DNA of 6,381 nt. Origin: Alphaproteobacteria bacterium. GTDB taxonomy: Bacteria; Pseudomonadota; Alphaproteobacteria; JANQSM01. The position numbers and the translations under genes are program-made. The notes beneath the pieces were generated by a model. The model worked only from the letters and a program-made list of their open reading frames with translations, had not been told where the DNA came from and did no database searches. Where the stretch lies: assembly GCA_028284025.1 (NCBI GenBank), contig JANQSM010000252.1:1-6381 (forward strand). The letters are read 5' to 3'. Positions 1-5,702 of this stretch are shown piece by piece; within the stretch, counting starts at the first letter, position 1; each line of letters opens with the position of its first letter.

Positions 1-579
1 CATAGATCGAAGACTGGCATGAGCTTCGGCAATCTGATCCGTAGTGGCCGTCTTGCCTGTACCAATTGCCCAAACCGGTTCATAAGCAATTACCGTGTTT
101 TGAGCTGTCATTGAATCCGGGCAGGATTGTGTCAGCTGGTCTTGCAAAACTTCCAGGGTTTGATTGCTTTCTCTTTGCTCAAAAGTTTCTCCCAGACAAA
201 TAATGGTTTTCAATCCATTGCGATGGGCTGCACCGGCTTTCTTTCTTACCATATCCGAGGATTCATTAAGGAGAGTTCGCCGCTCAGAATGGCCAACAAT
301 CACGTATTCCGCCCCAGAATCATGTAGCATTGCCGCGCTGATAGAACCTGTAAAAGCACCTTCATCTTCTTCATGACAGTCCTGGGCACCAACCATAATT
401 GGGCTAGATTGCAGCATATCCGCGACATCCCCAATCAAGGTAAACGGTGGGCACACCAACACATCGCAGGCAGGTGATTCTGCTCGAACATAGCGGCTGA
501 TTTCGCCAGCGAGACCCATTCCCTGTTCATAGAGACCATTCATTTTCCAATTGCCTGCAACAAGCTTTTTACGCATCAT
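1..579 (-). CDS. tpiA: Triosephosphate isomerase, C-terminus cut off by window edge
   Basis: This glycolytic and gluconeogenic enzyme interconverts dihydroxyacetone phosphate and glyceraldehyde 3-phosphate in the cytoplasm. The minus strand stays open for 193 codons to the window edge; the family is about 250 residues, so roughly the last 55-60 are missing. All catalytic signatures in the visible part are intact: NWKMNG at residues 10-15 (Lys12), GHSERR at 96-101 (His97), and YEPVWAIGTGKTAT from residue 166 (Glu167, start of the flexible loop). Two adjacent in-frame ATGs exist (577-579 and 574-576). AGGAG at 585-589 sits 5 bases before the first and 8 before the second, so the true start could be either. 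The gene is divergent from ppiD across 118 bases. Identification is essentially certain; only the C-terminus is unseen. Confidence 0.97.
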   Translation of the reverse strand, partial: MMRKKLVAGNWKMNGLYEQGMGLAGEISRYVRAESPACDVLVCPPFTLIGDVADMLQSSPIMVGAQDCHEEDEGAFTGSISAAMLHDSGAEYVIVGHSERRTLLNESSDMVRKKAGAAHRNGLKTIICLGETFEQRESNQTLEVLQDQLTQSCPDSMTAQNTVIAYEPVWAIGTGKTATTDQIAEAHASLRSM

Positions 580-608
580 TCCCTCTCCTTTCTTCTCACT
601 CGTTTCTC

Positions 609-614
609 ATTCTA
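609..614 (-). promoter_or_regulatory. Possible -10 element for tpiA
   Basis: Read on the minus strand this is TAGAAT, five of six bases of the sigma-70 -10 consensus, about 30 bases before the tpiA start. No good -35 hexamer lies at the expected distance, so this is a weak assignment based on sequence and position only. Confidence 0.25.
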
Positions 615-632
615 CAATGACAGGTTTTTTAT

Positions 633-666
633 TCACATCGCTAAAAAGATGTGATACCACATCACA
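633..666. repeat. Three alternating TCACATC/GATGTGA elements in the tpiA-ppiD intergenic region
   Basis: TCACATC (633-639) and GATGTGA (648-654) form a perfect 7-base inverted repeat with an 8-base spacer. The second element also pairs with CACATC (658-663), as GATGTG-ATAC-CACATC. The overlapping palindrome TGTGAT-ACCAC-ATCACA spans 650-666. The cluster lies 31 bases before the ppiD start and 53 bases upstream of tpiA. It could be an operator for a dimeric regulator serving both genes, or alternative hairpins in the ppiD leader. It resembles a CRP/FNR-type site, but the spacer between TGTGA and TCACA is 7 rather than 6, so I do not name the regulator. Confidence 0.5.
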
Positions 667-687
667 ATCTAATCTTAAAATATAAAA

Positions 688-692
688 AGAGG
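688..692 (+). promoter_or_regulatory. Ribosome binding site of ppiD
   Basis: AGAGG lies 5 bases before the ATG at 698, in an A-rich context. It supports this ATG as the translation start. Confidence 0.7.
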
Positions 693-697
693 AAAAA

Positions 698-2557
698 ATG
701 CTTCAAGTCTTTCGCTCAAAACTCGCAGGGGTTTTTGTTCAGATTATCATGGTAATCCTTATTCTAAGCTTCGCGTTGTGGGGCGTGGGAGAGTATTTTG
801 TTTCCGGTGGAGGGGATAACCCTCTAACTGCGGTGGTTGCTGAAGTTCAACGCGTTGATATTTTTGGCAATGAATTGCGCAATGAAGTAGATAAAGAAAT
901 GAATGTCCTGCGCAGCCAGCTTGGTGCAGAAGTTGACATGAAAATGGCCCGTCAGTTTGGTCTTGTCGACCGATCTTTAAACAAGCTCGTCACCCAGCGC
1001 CTGTTTGATATTGAAACGGCAAAACTGGGGCTAACTGTCAGTGATGACAAAATCATGCAACAAGTCATCAATCAATCTGTATTCCAGAATGAAATTGGCC
1101 AGTTTGATCGCAACCGCTTCCGCCAAATTCTACTCTCAAACGGCATGTCAGAACAAGCCTATATCAATGCAATTCGTGAAGACATGATCCAAAAGCACCT
1201 TGTGCAAAGTGTGATCGCAAATGTGGATGTACCTGATACGCTGGCCCGCTTGCTGTATCAGCATCAGAATGAGGAACGCCTGGCAAAAATGGTTCAGATT
1301 CCAACTTCCCGCTTTCGAGATGTTGGCACCCCCTCAGAAACCCAGTTACAAGAAACCTATGAACAAAATACGGCACGCTTCCAAACGCCTGAGGTTCGGA
1401 GCTTTTCTTACGTTATGTTGAATCTTAAAGATGCTCTGGATGAATCCCATGTGGATGAAGAAGCTGTTCGGGCGGAATATGAACGCAACATTGATAATTA
1501 CACCGTACCAGAAGCACGCAAACTAACTCAGGTTGTTGTCGATACTCAAGCTCAGGCACAAGATATCTATGACGCCTATGCGCAAACCGGGGATTTGGCA
1601 AGCGCCATTCAGCAAGCTGGATTGGAGGTCAGACCTACCAGCTTGGGAAGTGTAACAACTGACGAAACTTTGCCAGAATTATCTGAAGTCTTTGACCTTG
1701 AAAAAGGCGCCCTAATCCAGCCTGTAGAGACTGATTTCGGCTGGCATGTGGTAAAAGTAGAAGAAATCATCCCTCCCGTTATTGAGACATTTGAAAGCGT
1801 CAAAGAAGAACTTCAAACTGTTTTGGCACAGGAAATTGCCGCAGAATCTTTCTACAACCGCATTTCAGAAATTGAAGACAGCCTGTTTGATAATAATGAT
1901 CTAAAAAGTGTTGCCGATACCTTTGGGTTGAAGCTTCAAAATGTAACGGATGTGAAAAAAGATAATACCTCCGTAGCAGCAGATCTTCTAACCCAGGCTT
2001 TTGATACGCCTGAGAAAGAAACCAGCGATATCTTCGAAACGAAGGACGGCAGTTATTATGTGCTGGAAGTCACGAACGTACAATCACCACAAGCCATGCC
2101 ACTGGCGGATGTTAAAAAACGCGTTGCGGACATCTGGAAAGAGACTGAGCGCTTTAAAAAAGCGGATGAGCTGGCCAAAGATATTGCTAACAAGATTCAG
2201 CAAGGGGGGGATATTGACCAGATCGCCCTTGAAAACAATCTAGCCGTGGTGAATTCTCCAAAATTAAAGCGTGGAAATTCTTACAAAGAAACCGGATTTG
2301 ATGAAGCCATTGTCACCCGCCTTTTTGGAGCAGACAATGGTGCACCCGCGGTTATCAGCAGTACAGATGCCATGACCGTGGCCGTTGTAACGGATATTCA
2401 GTCTAACAGCTCTTCAGGATCGGAAGAAGATTTACAGACTATCAGGGAAGAAACTGTGCTGGAAATGGCTAATGAATTTCTAATGCAGTACAGCAATGCC
2501 CTGAAAGACAAACTGGGTGTGAAAATTCACACCCAGGCTGTCGACGCATTATTTTAG
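698..2557 (+). CDS. ppiD: PpiD-like membrane-anchored periplasmic folding chaperone (SurA N-terminal and parvulin domains)
   Basis: A 619-residue protein, the usual size for PpiD (about 620). It starts with a short basic segment and one hydrophobic helix (about residues 12-33) that would anchor it in the inner membrane with the rest in the periplasm. A SurA-type helical chaperone region follows (about 40-200), then a parvulin-like domain (about 268-357) ending in the conserved FGWHVVKV. A second, more diverged region lies at about 420-560. By family knowledge it helps fold proteins leaving the Sec translocon. The parvulin domain lacks the early catalytic His motif (KLTQVVV stands where HIL-type motifs occur) and the usual Gly-rich loop is shortened, so it probably binds clients rather than isomerising prolines. 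It is divergent from tpiA, as in many alphaproteobacteria, and converges on the next gene with an 8-base gap. Confidence 0.92.
   Translation: MLQVFRSKLAGVFVQIIMVILILSFALWGVGEYFVSGGGDNPLTAVVAEVQRVDIFGNELRNEVDKEMNVLRSQLGAEVDMKMARQFGLVDRSLNKLVTQRLFDIETAKLGLTVSDDKIMQQVINQSVFQNEIGQFDRNRFRQILLSNGMSEQAYINAIREDMIQKHLVQSVIANVDVPDTLARLLYQHQNEERLAKMVQIPTSRFRDVGTPSETQLQETYEQNTARFQTPEVRSFSYVMLNLKDALDESHVDEEAVRAEYERNIDNYTVPEARKLTQVVVDTQAQAQDIYDAYAQTGDLASAIQQAGLEVRPTSLGSVTTDETLPELSEVFDLEKGALIQPVETDFGWHVVKVEEIIPPVIETFESVKEELQTVLAQEIAAESFYNRISEIEDSLFDNNDLKSVADTFGLKLQNVTDVKKDNTSVAADLLTQAFDTPEKETSDIFETKDGSYYVLEVTNVQSPQAMPLADVKKRVADIWKETERFKKADELAKDIANKIQQGGDIDQIALENNLAVVNSPKLKRGNSYKETGFDEAIVTRLFGADNGAPAVISSTDAMTVAVVTDIQSNSSSGSEEDLQTIREETVLEMANEFLMQYSNALKDKLGVKIHTQAVDALF
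2504..2536 (-). terminator. Probable intrinsic terminator of the minus-strand gene, inside the ppiD 3' end
   Basis: CTGGGTGTGAA (2513-2523) and TTCACACCCAG (2526-2536) are perfect 11-base inverted arms separated by AA. On the minus strand the stem is followed at once by TTTGTCTTT (2512-2504), the form of a Rho-independent terminator. It starts 30 bases after the stop codon at 2566. On the plus strand no T-tract directly follows the stem, so it fits the opposing gene better than ppiD. Confidence 0.6.
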
Positions 2558-2565
2558 GAGGTAGT

Positions 2566-3516
2566 TTAAACAGTCGTCACAGGTTCTTCTGTCGGAGCCG
2601 TTTCTTCGGTTGTCTCCGTAGACTGTGCTTTATTTTCTTCAACGCTGAAACCTTCATCTAGCATCAAATTGTCTTCAGCTTCTTCAGGTTGTCTTTGACC
2701 AAAACCGCCAGTGTTTACAGGCTTTTCTTCTGCTTCTGGCGCTGCCTTGGAATCTTCAGTCTTAATTTCAACATCTTGTGCGGCTTCACGTTGAATCTGC
2801 TGCTTTTGCTGCTTTAATTTCTTTTCACCATCCTTACTGGATTGCTCCACCAACAATGGCTTGCACTTGTGCACCAGATCTTCAACTAGTTTGTAGTGTT
2901 CTCTGGAAAGCTTTTGTAATTCATCATTGCGAACTTTCTTGGTAGATTCAGCTACTTTTAACTCCAGAGTAATCCGGTCTCCGGCAGCACCCGCGACACT
3001 TTCCAGGTGTTCCAAACGGCTTTTTAATCTTTCCGTCCGGGCTTTCATATCGTCTCCTGAATACGCGCCACCACCAGCTTTAATATGATTTCTAAATCCA
3101 CTGCTACCGGTTTTCAAAGCCATAGGCAAACTCAACTTCAAGATTGCCGTACGGGCGCTTCCGTGCAAAGGACCAATTGACCATCCTTTAAGGGCGCATG
3201 CTACTTCTGGGTCTTCTGTTAACTTCGCAACAGCAGTTTCAACACCGCTGGCTAATGCCGTAGCAGCAAAGAAGTCGAATACCAATTCAGGCTCACGGTA
3301 AATATCGGAAAGCTGACGACGAAAATCTGCAATCATAGACTGTGCATGCTGAGAAGATTGCAGCATTGTACGAGCTTCATCACGCTCACGCACTTTGTTC
3401 AGGTGAGAGTCAAGCACCTGAATCGTGTTAATCAAATTCTGATATTCTTCGGTTTTTTGAGACACAGCTAAATTACCTACCTTTTCATTATGTCTTTCAA
3501 TTACTGTATAATGCAT
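2566..3516 (-). CDS. Unrecognised soluble, charged, helix-rich protein with acidic tail
   Basis: I do not recognise this 316-residue protein. It has no signal peptide and no membrane helix, so it is probably cytoplasmic. Residues about 20-75 and 155-245 are rich in Glu, Lys, Arg, Gln and Leu and look helical or coiled-coil. Between them is a less charged part (about 78-155) with a Gly-rich stretch (GSSGFRNHIKAGGGAYSG, 137-154). Residues about 245-316 are Glu/Thr/Pro-rich, acidic and probably disordered. Only two cysteines occur (107 and 218). The ATG at 3516 has a weak Shine-Dalgarno; a GTG at codon 18 (AGGTAGG about 9 bases upstream) is an alternative start. Evidence that it is real: a long intact frame, a terminator-like hairpin after the stop, and an AT-rich promoter region upstream. 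A scaffold or adaptor role is conceivable but unsupported. Confidence 0.75.
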   Translation of the reverse strand: MHYTVIERHNEKVGNLAVSQKTEEYQNLINTIQVLDSHLNKVRERDEARTMLQSSQHAQSMIADFRRQLSDIYREPELVFDFFAATALASGVETAVAKLTEDPEVACALKGWSIGPLHGSARTAILKLSLPMALKTGSSGFRNHIKAGGGAYSGDDMKARTERLKSRLEHLESVAGAAGDRITLELKVAESTKKVRNDELQKLSREHYKLVEDLVHKCKPLLVEQSSKDGEKKLKQQKQQIQREAAQDVEIKTEDSKAAPEAEEKPVNTGGFGQRQPEEAEDNLMLDEGFSVEENKAQSTETTEETAPTEEPVTTV

Positions 3517-3545
3517 CGATCTTATCTCTCATTTAGGGTTAAAAA

Positions 3546-3590
3546 GGTTAATATTTAGTTAGATCTTTTGAATATTAACCCAATATTAAC
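3546..3590. promoter_or_regulatory. CtrA-type box within a GTTAATATT repeat cluster
   Basis: TTAACCCAATATTAAC at 3575-3590 matches the alphaproteobacterial CtrA consensus TTAA-N7-TTAAC exactly. The box is part of a larger pattern. GGTTAATATT (3546-3555) is a perfect inverted repeat of AATATTAACC (3571-3580), and AATATTAAC recurs at 3582-3590, 11 bases from the copy at 3571, about one helical turn. It lies 59-74 bases upstream of the ATG at 3516. The base matches are seen; binding by CtrA is inferred. AT-rich DNA makes chance matches more likely. Confidence 0.45.
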
Positions 3591-3595
3591 ATAAT

Positions 3596-3623
3596 TTTAT
3601 AAGAGATAAAACTATTATTTCAA
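3596..3623 (-). promoter_or_regulatory. Candidate sigma-70 promoter of the unknown gene
   Basis: On the minus strand, TTGAAA (3623-3618) and TATAAA (3601-3596) are separated by 16 bases; each matches five of six consensus positions. Transcription would start near 3589, so the CtrA-type box would overlap the start site, a position suited to repression. The strongly AT-rich context lowers specificity. Confidence 0.35.
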
Positions 3624-3634
3624 TATATAGCATT

Positions 3635-3646
3635 AATGTTAACATT
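3635..3646. repeat. Perfect 12-base palindrome AATGTTAACATT
   Basis: This self-complementary site lies in the same intergenic region (3517-3709), about 45 bases to the right of the CtrA-type box, and contains another TTAAC half-site. It may be an additional regulator site or simply AT-rich sequence. No convincing terminator for the deacetylase gene was found in this region. Confidence 0.3.
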
Positions 3647-3709
3647 TATTTCATAATATAGGGTGCTTTTAACAAAAAACATCCGAAAATAGCGGTGTAG
3701 AGAAAGATA

Positions 3710-4654
3710 TTAGCTTTGGATAGGCTTGCTGGATTGATGCTTAATAATCTCGGAAACCGGGACAATTCGCACCCCTTTAGCCTCAAAGCGAGGCAGCCAT
3801 TCTGACAGTTTTTGAAGGGTTTTGGCTTTTGGGTGGGCAATTGCGATCGCATAGCCCTTTATTCGGGCTGTTTTTAGCAATCGCTCAAACTGGTGTTCAA
3901 TAAAGTCATTATCATGAAAGTGATCAATAAAAATATCCCGCCCGGCATAGGGAAGCCCATATTGATAGGCGAGGCCTTCCCCAACAGAGGAAGAAGACGT
4001 CTTGGAGTCCAAGAATATCAAGCCGCGGCGCTTTAATTCGCGTATCACGACTTTCATCCCTGCAGATCGGGCTGTAAATTTACTACCCATGTGGTTGTTC
4101 ACCCCCACATAGCCATCAAATTGAGTCAAGTTTTCATGCAATGCCTTGGCAATCTCTCTATTATCAAATGCAGCCATCAAAGCATTTGGACCAGGGTCTT
4201 TACGCGTATCAAATGGTTCCATCGGCAAATGCAGAAAAAGCTCATGCCCTGCTTTGCTGGCCTCTGCCGCCTGTTCTTGCACATACTTGCCATACGGCAA
4301 AAAAGAAAGTGTCAGCGGCGATCCCATCTGCATGATTTGGTCAAAATATGCCTGGCTTAACCCCATATCATCAATCACGATAGCAATCATTGATGAGCGA
4401 TTAGGCGCTGTGGCAGGCATTTTTTCCGGCTGCAAACTGGCAAAAAGCTGAATATTCTGCTTGGGGGCTTCTTCATTTTCCAGTAGCAAAGCTTTTGGAT
4501 GGTAAACTGGTGTGCGGTACGTCGCCTGCGCAGAAGACGTAAAGAGAGAGAATATCCCTAGAAAAAAGGCAAATAGCCCTACAATCACCAACCCTACTGT
4601 CAGGGCAGCAAAAAGAGGGGCAGGTACCCTTTTGAATGCGTGTATAATTGCCAT
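3710..4654 (-). CDS. YibQ-like divergent polysaccharide deacetylase family protein
   Basis: A 314-residue member of the divergent polysaccharide deacetylase family (YibQ type, formerly DUF610). A hydrophobic helix at about 14-38, ending near SSAQA, is an N-terminal anchor or signal peptide, followed by a spacer to about residue 86 and then the NodB-like barrel. Family motifs are clear: IAIVIDDMG (90-98, Asp95/Asp96), HLPMEP (142-147), GVNNHMGSKFT (184-194, His188), FLDSKTSSSS (214-223) and AIAHP (271-275). These positions correspond to likely metal and catalytic residues, so the fold looks intact. The real substrate of this family is poorly defined; a cell-wall or envelope glycan is assumed. 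An in-frame TAG 15 bases upstream fixes the ATG at 4654 as the only reasonable start, yet no clear Shine-Dalgarno precedes it. It is divergent from lexA and shares its control region. Confidence 0.88.
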   Translation of the reverse strand: MAIIHAFKRVPAPLFAALTVGLVIVGLFAFFLGIFSLFTSSAQATYRTPVYHPKALLLENEEAPKQNIQLFASLQPEKMPATAPNRSSMIAIVIDDMGLSQAYFDQIMQMGSPLTLSFLPYGKYVQEQAAEASKAGHELFLHLPMEPFDTRKDPGPNALMAAFDNREIAKALHENLTQFDGYVGVNNHMGSKFTARSAGMKVVIRELKRRGLIFLDSKTSSSSVGEGLAYQYGLPYAGRDIFIDHFHDNDFIEHQFERLLKTARIKGYAIAIAHPKAKTLQKLSEWLPRFEAKGVRIVPVSEIIKHQSSKPIQS

Positions 4655-4679
4655 AAGCGGACTAGCCTAGGCAGGTTTG

Positions 4680-4708
4680 TTGCAGACCACAACGGAATAT
4701 GCTATGTT
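4680..4708 (+). promoter_or_regulatory. Weak candidate lexA promoter
   Basis: TTGCAG (4680-4685) and TATGTT (4703-4708) are 17 bases apart. Matches to consensus are only moderate (three and four of six). The -10 would overlap the left half of the SOS box, the expected geometry for LexA autorepression; that geometry is the main reason to list it. Confidence 0.3.
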
Positions 4709-4720
4709 CTTGTTTTGTTC
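4706..4720. promoter_or_regulatory. SOS box (LexA operator)
   Basis: GTTC-TTGTTTT-GTTC matches the alphaproteobacterial LexA operator GTTC-N7-GTTC exactly. It ends 29 bases before the lexA start, as expected for autoregulation. It lies in the divergent region shared with the deacetylase gene at 4654, so LexA could influence both. Confidence 0.9.
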
Positions 4721-4724
4721 ACTA

Positions 4725-4733
4725 TGTGGATAA
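4725..4733 (-). promoter_or_regulatory. Perfect DnaA box 9-mer
   Basis: The minus strand reads TTATCCACA, the classical high-affinity DnaA box. It sits between the SOS box and the lexA start codon, in the presumed 5' leader. The match is exact but isolated; no second box, AT-rich unwinding element or other origin feature is present, so this is not an origin. Regulation by DnaA is an inference. Confidence 0.4.
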
Positions 4734-4749
4734 CGAGAATAGTTTTGCA

Positions 4750-5367
4750 ATGTTAACCGACCAACAACAAAAATTATTACTGTATTTAACTGAATGTCTG
4801 GAAGAAACCGGCGTTTGCCCTTCCTTCGATGAAATGCGTCTGGCTATGGGATTACAGTCTAAATCGGGTGTTCACCGATTGATTTCCGGCCTGGAAGAAC
4901 GCGGCCTTATCCGCCGTCTCCCTAATCGGGCACGGGCATTGGAAATTGTGGAAAAATCTGCAACATCTATAGAAAATGCTGTCCGAGCTGTCCCCTTTTA
5001 TGGCCGCATCGCTGCTGGCGCACCGCTGGAAGCCATTGCTGATCTCTCAGAAACTGTTGAGGTCCCGGCAACCCTCTTACGTCCAGCAAGACAATATTAT
5101 GCATTGGAAGTGCGGGGAGATTCCATGAAGAACGCAGGCATCCTGGAGGGAGATATTGCCTTGATTGAAGCTGACACTGCGATACAAAACGGCAATATTG
5201 CAGTAGCTTTGGTGGATGAGGAAGAAGTGACATTAAAGGAAATACGCCTGGATCCAGAAACCATTTGCCTTGTCCCCCATAACCCAGACTATTCTGAACA
5301 GGTATATTTGCCTGGCCGCGTTAAGCTACAAGGAAAACTGGCAGGTATAATTAGAAAATATGCTTAA
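4750..5367 (+). CDS. lexA: LexA repressor (SOS response regulator, self-cleaving)
   Basis: A 205-residue transcriptional repressor and autoprotease controlling DNA damage genes. The N-terminal winged helix includes PSFDEM (24-29) and SKSGVHRLI (37-45), then LPNRARALE (57-65), the alphaproteobacterial pattern. The C-terminal S24-type domain has the Ala89-Gly90 cleavage site (AAGAPLEA), nucleophile Ser125 in GDSMKNAG, and general base Lys163 in VTLKE. All parts for RecA-stimulated self-cleavage are present. The frame is open upstream to an ATG at 4699, but I chose 4750: MLTDQQ matches the usual family N-terminus, and the upstream extension would run through the SOS box. Only a weak GAGAA precedes this ATG. 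It is divergent from the deacetylase gene and overlaps the next gene tail-to-tail by 4 bases. Confidence 0.97.
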   Translation: MLTDQQQKLLLYLTECLEETGVCPSFDEMRLAMGLQSKSGVHRLISGLEERGLIRRLPNRARALEIVEKSATSIENAVRAVPFYGRIAAGAPLEAIADLSETVEVPATLLRPARQYYALEVRGDSMKNAGILEGDIALIEADTAIQNGNIAVALVDEEEVTLKEIRLDPETICLVPHNPDYSEQVYLPGRVKLQGKLAGIIRKYA

Positions 5368-5663
5368 ACAAGCGGTGGCTTGGTAAAATTACTGGCATAG
5401 CTTTTATGCTTGAATGATCGAACATTTGGCTCAATCATGCGGTACTCATATCCTTTGCGTTTAGCATAAGCAACCGCCTCAGCCTGTGTGTCAAAAACCA
5501 GATTAATCTGGCGCAAAGTATCTACCCCGGACTGCCACCCCATCAGGCGATCAGGCACAAGCGGTGTATCCACTTCTGGCACCAGGTGCCATTTTTTTGT
5601 CCGGGCACGGCCAGACTGCATGGCATTTTTTGTTGGCTGGTATATCTTCACACGAATGGTCAT
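5364..5663 (-). CDS. NDUFS4-like accessory subunit of respiratory complex I
   Basis: A 99-residue protein of the family called ETC complex I subunit conserved region, homologous to the mitochondrial 18-kDa NDUFS4 (AQDQ) subunit. Seen motifs are the N-terminal RVKIYQPTKNAMQSG (4-18), LMGWQSGVDTLRQINLVF (40-57), EAVAYAKRKG (62-71) and the C-terminal KSYASNF (87-93). It has no membrane helix and would sit on the cytoplasmic peripheral arm of NADH:quinone oxidoreductase, near the NADH-oxidising module, supporting assembly or stability. The length is the bacterial norm; the mitochondrial protein has extra N-terminal sequence. No clear Shine-Dalgarno precedes the ATG. It starts 39 bases after the DUF192 gene stops, so it is probably the second gene of that transcript. 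Its TAA shares TTAA with the lexA stop. No nuo operon gene is nearby. Confidence 0.92.
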   Translation of the reverse strand: MTIRVKIYQPTKNAMQSGRARTKKWHLVPEVDTPLVPDRLMGWQSGVDTLRQINLVFDTQAEAVAYAKRKGYEYRMIEPNVRSFKHKSYASNFTKPPLV

Positions 5664-5702
5664 GAAGTTATTGTAATTTATAAGTCTTAAATTTCTACTG
5701 TT

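Noticed and set aside
127..376. Plus-strand reading frames inside tpiA
   Set aside because: They are shadows of the clearly conserved tpiA frame on the minus strand.
650..666. CRP/FNR site TGTGA-N-TCACA
   Set aside because: The spacer is 7 rather than 6 bases, so the half-sites are out of the usual register; kept only as an unnamed repeat.
3663..3700. Terminator after the deacetylase gene (CCG-CTATTTT-CGG then ATGTTTTTT on the minus strand)
   Set aside because: A T-tract is present but the stem is only three base pairs, too weak to call.
4699..4749. N-terminal extension of LexA from the ATG at 4699
   Set aside because: It would translate through the SOS box and adds 17 Cys-rich residues unlike the family; MLTDQQ from 4750 fits the known N-terminus.
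4724..4756. Ten-codon upstream reading frame overlapping the lexA start
   Set aside because: It has no Shine-Dalgarno and is short enough to be chance; no sign of a leader-peptide mechanism.
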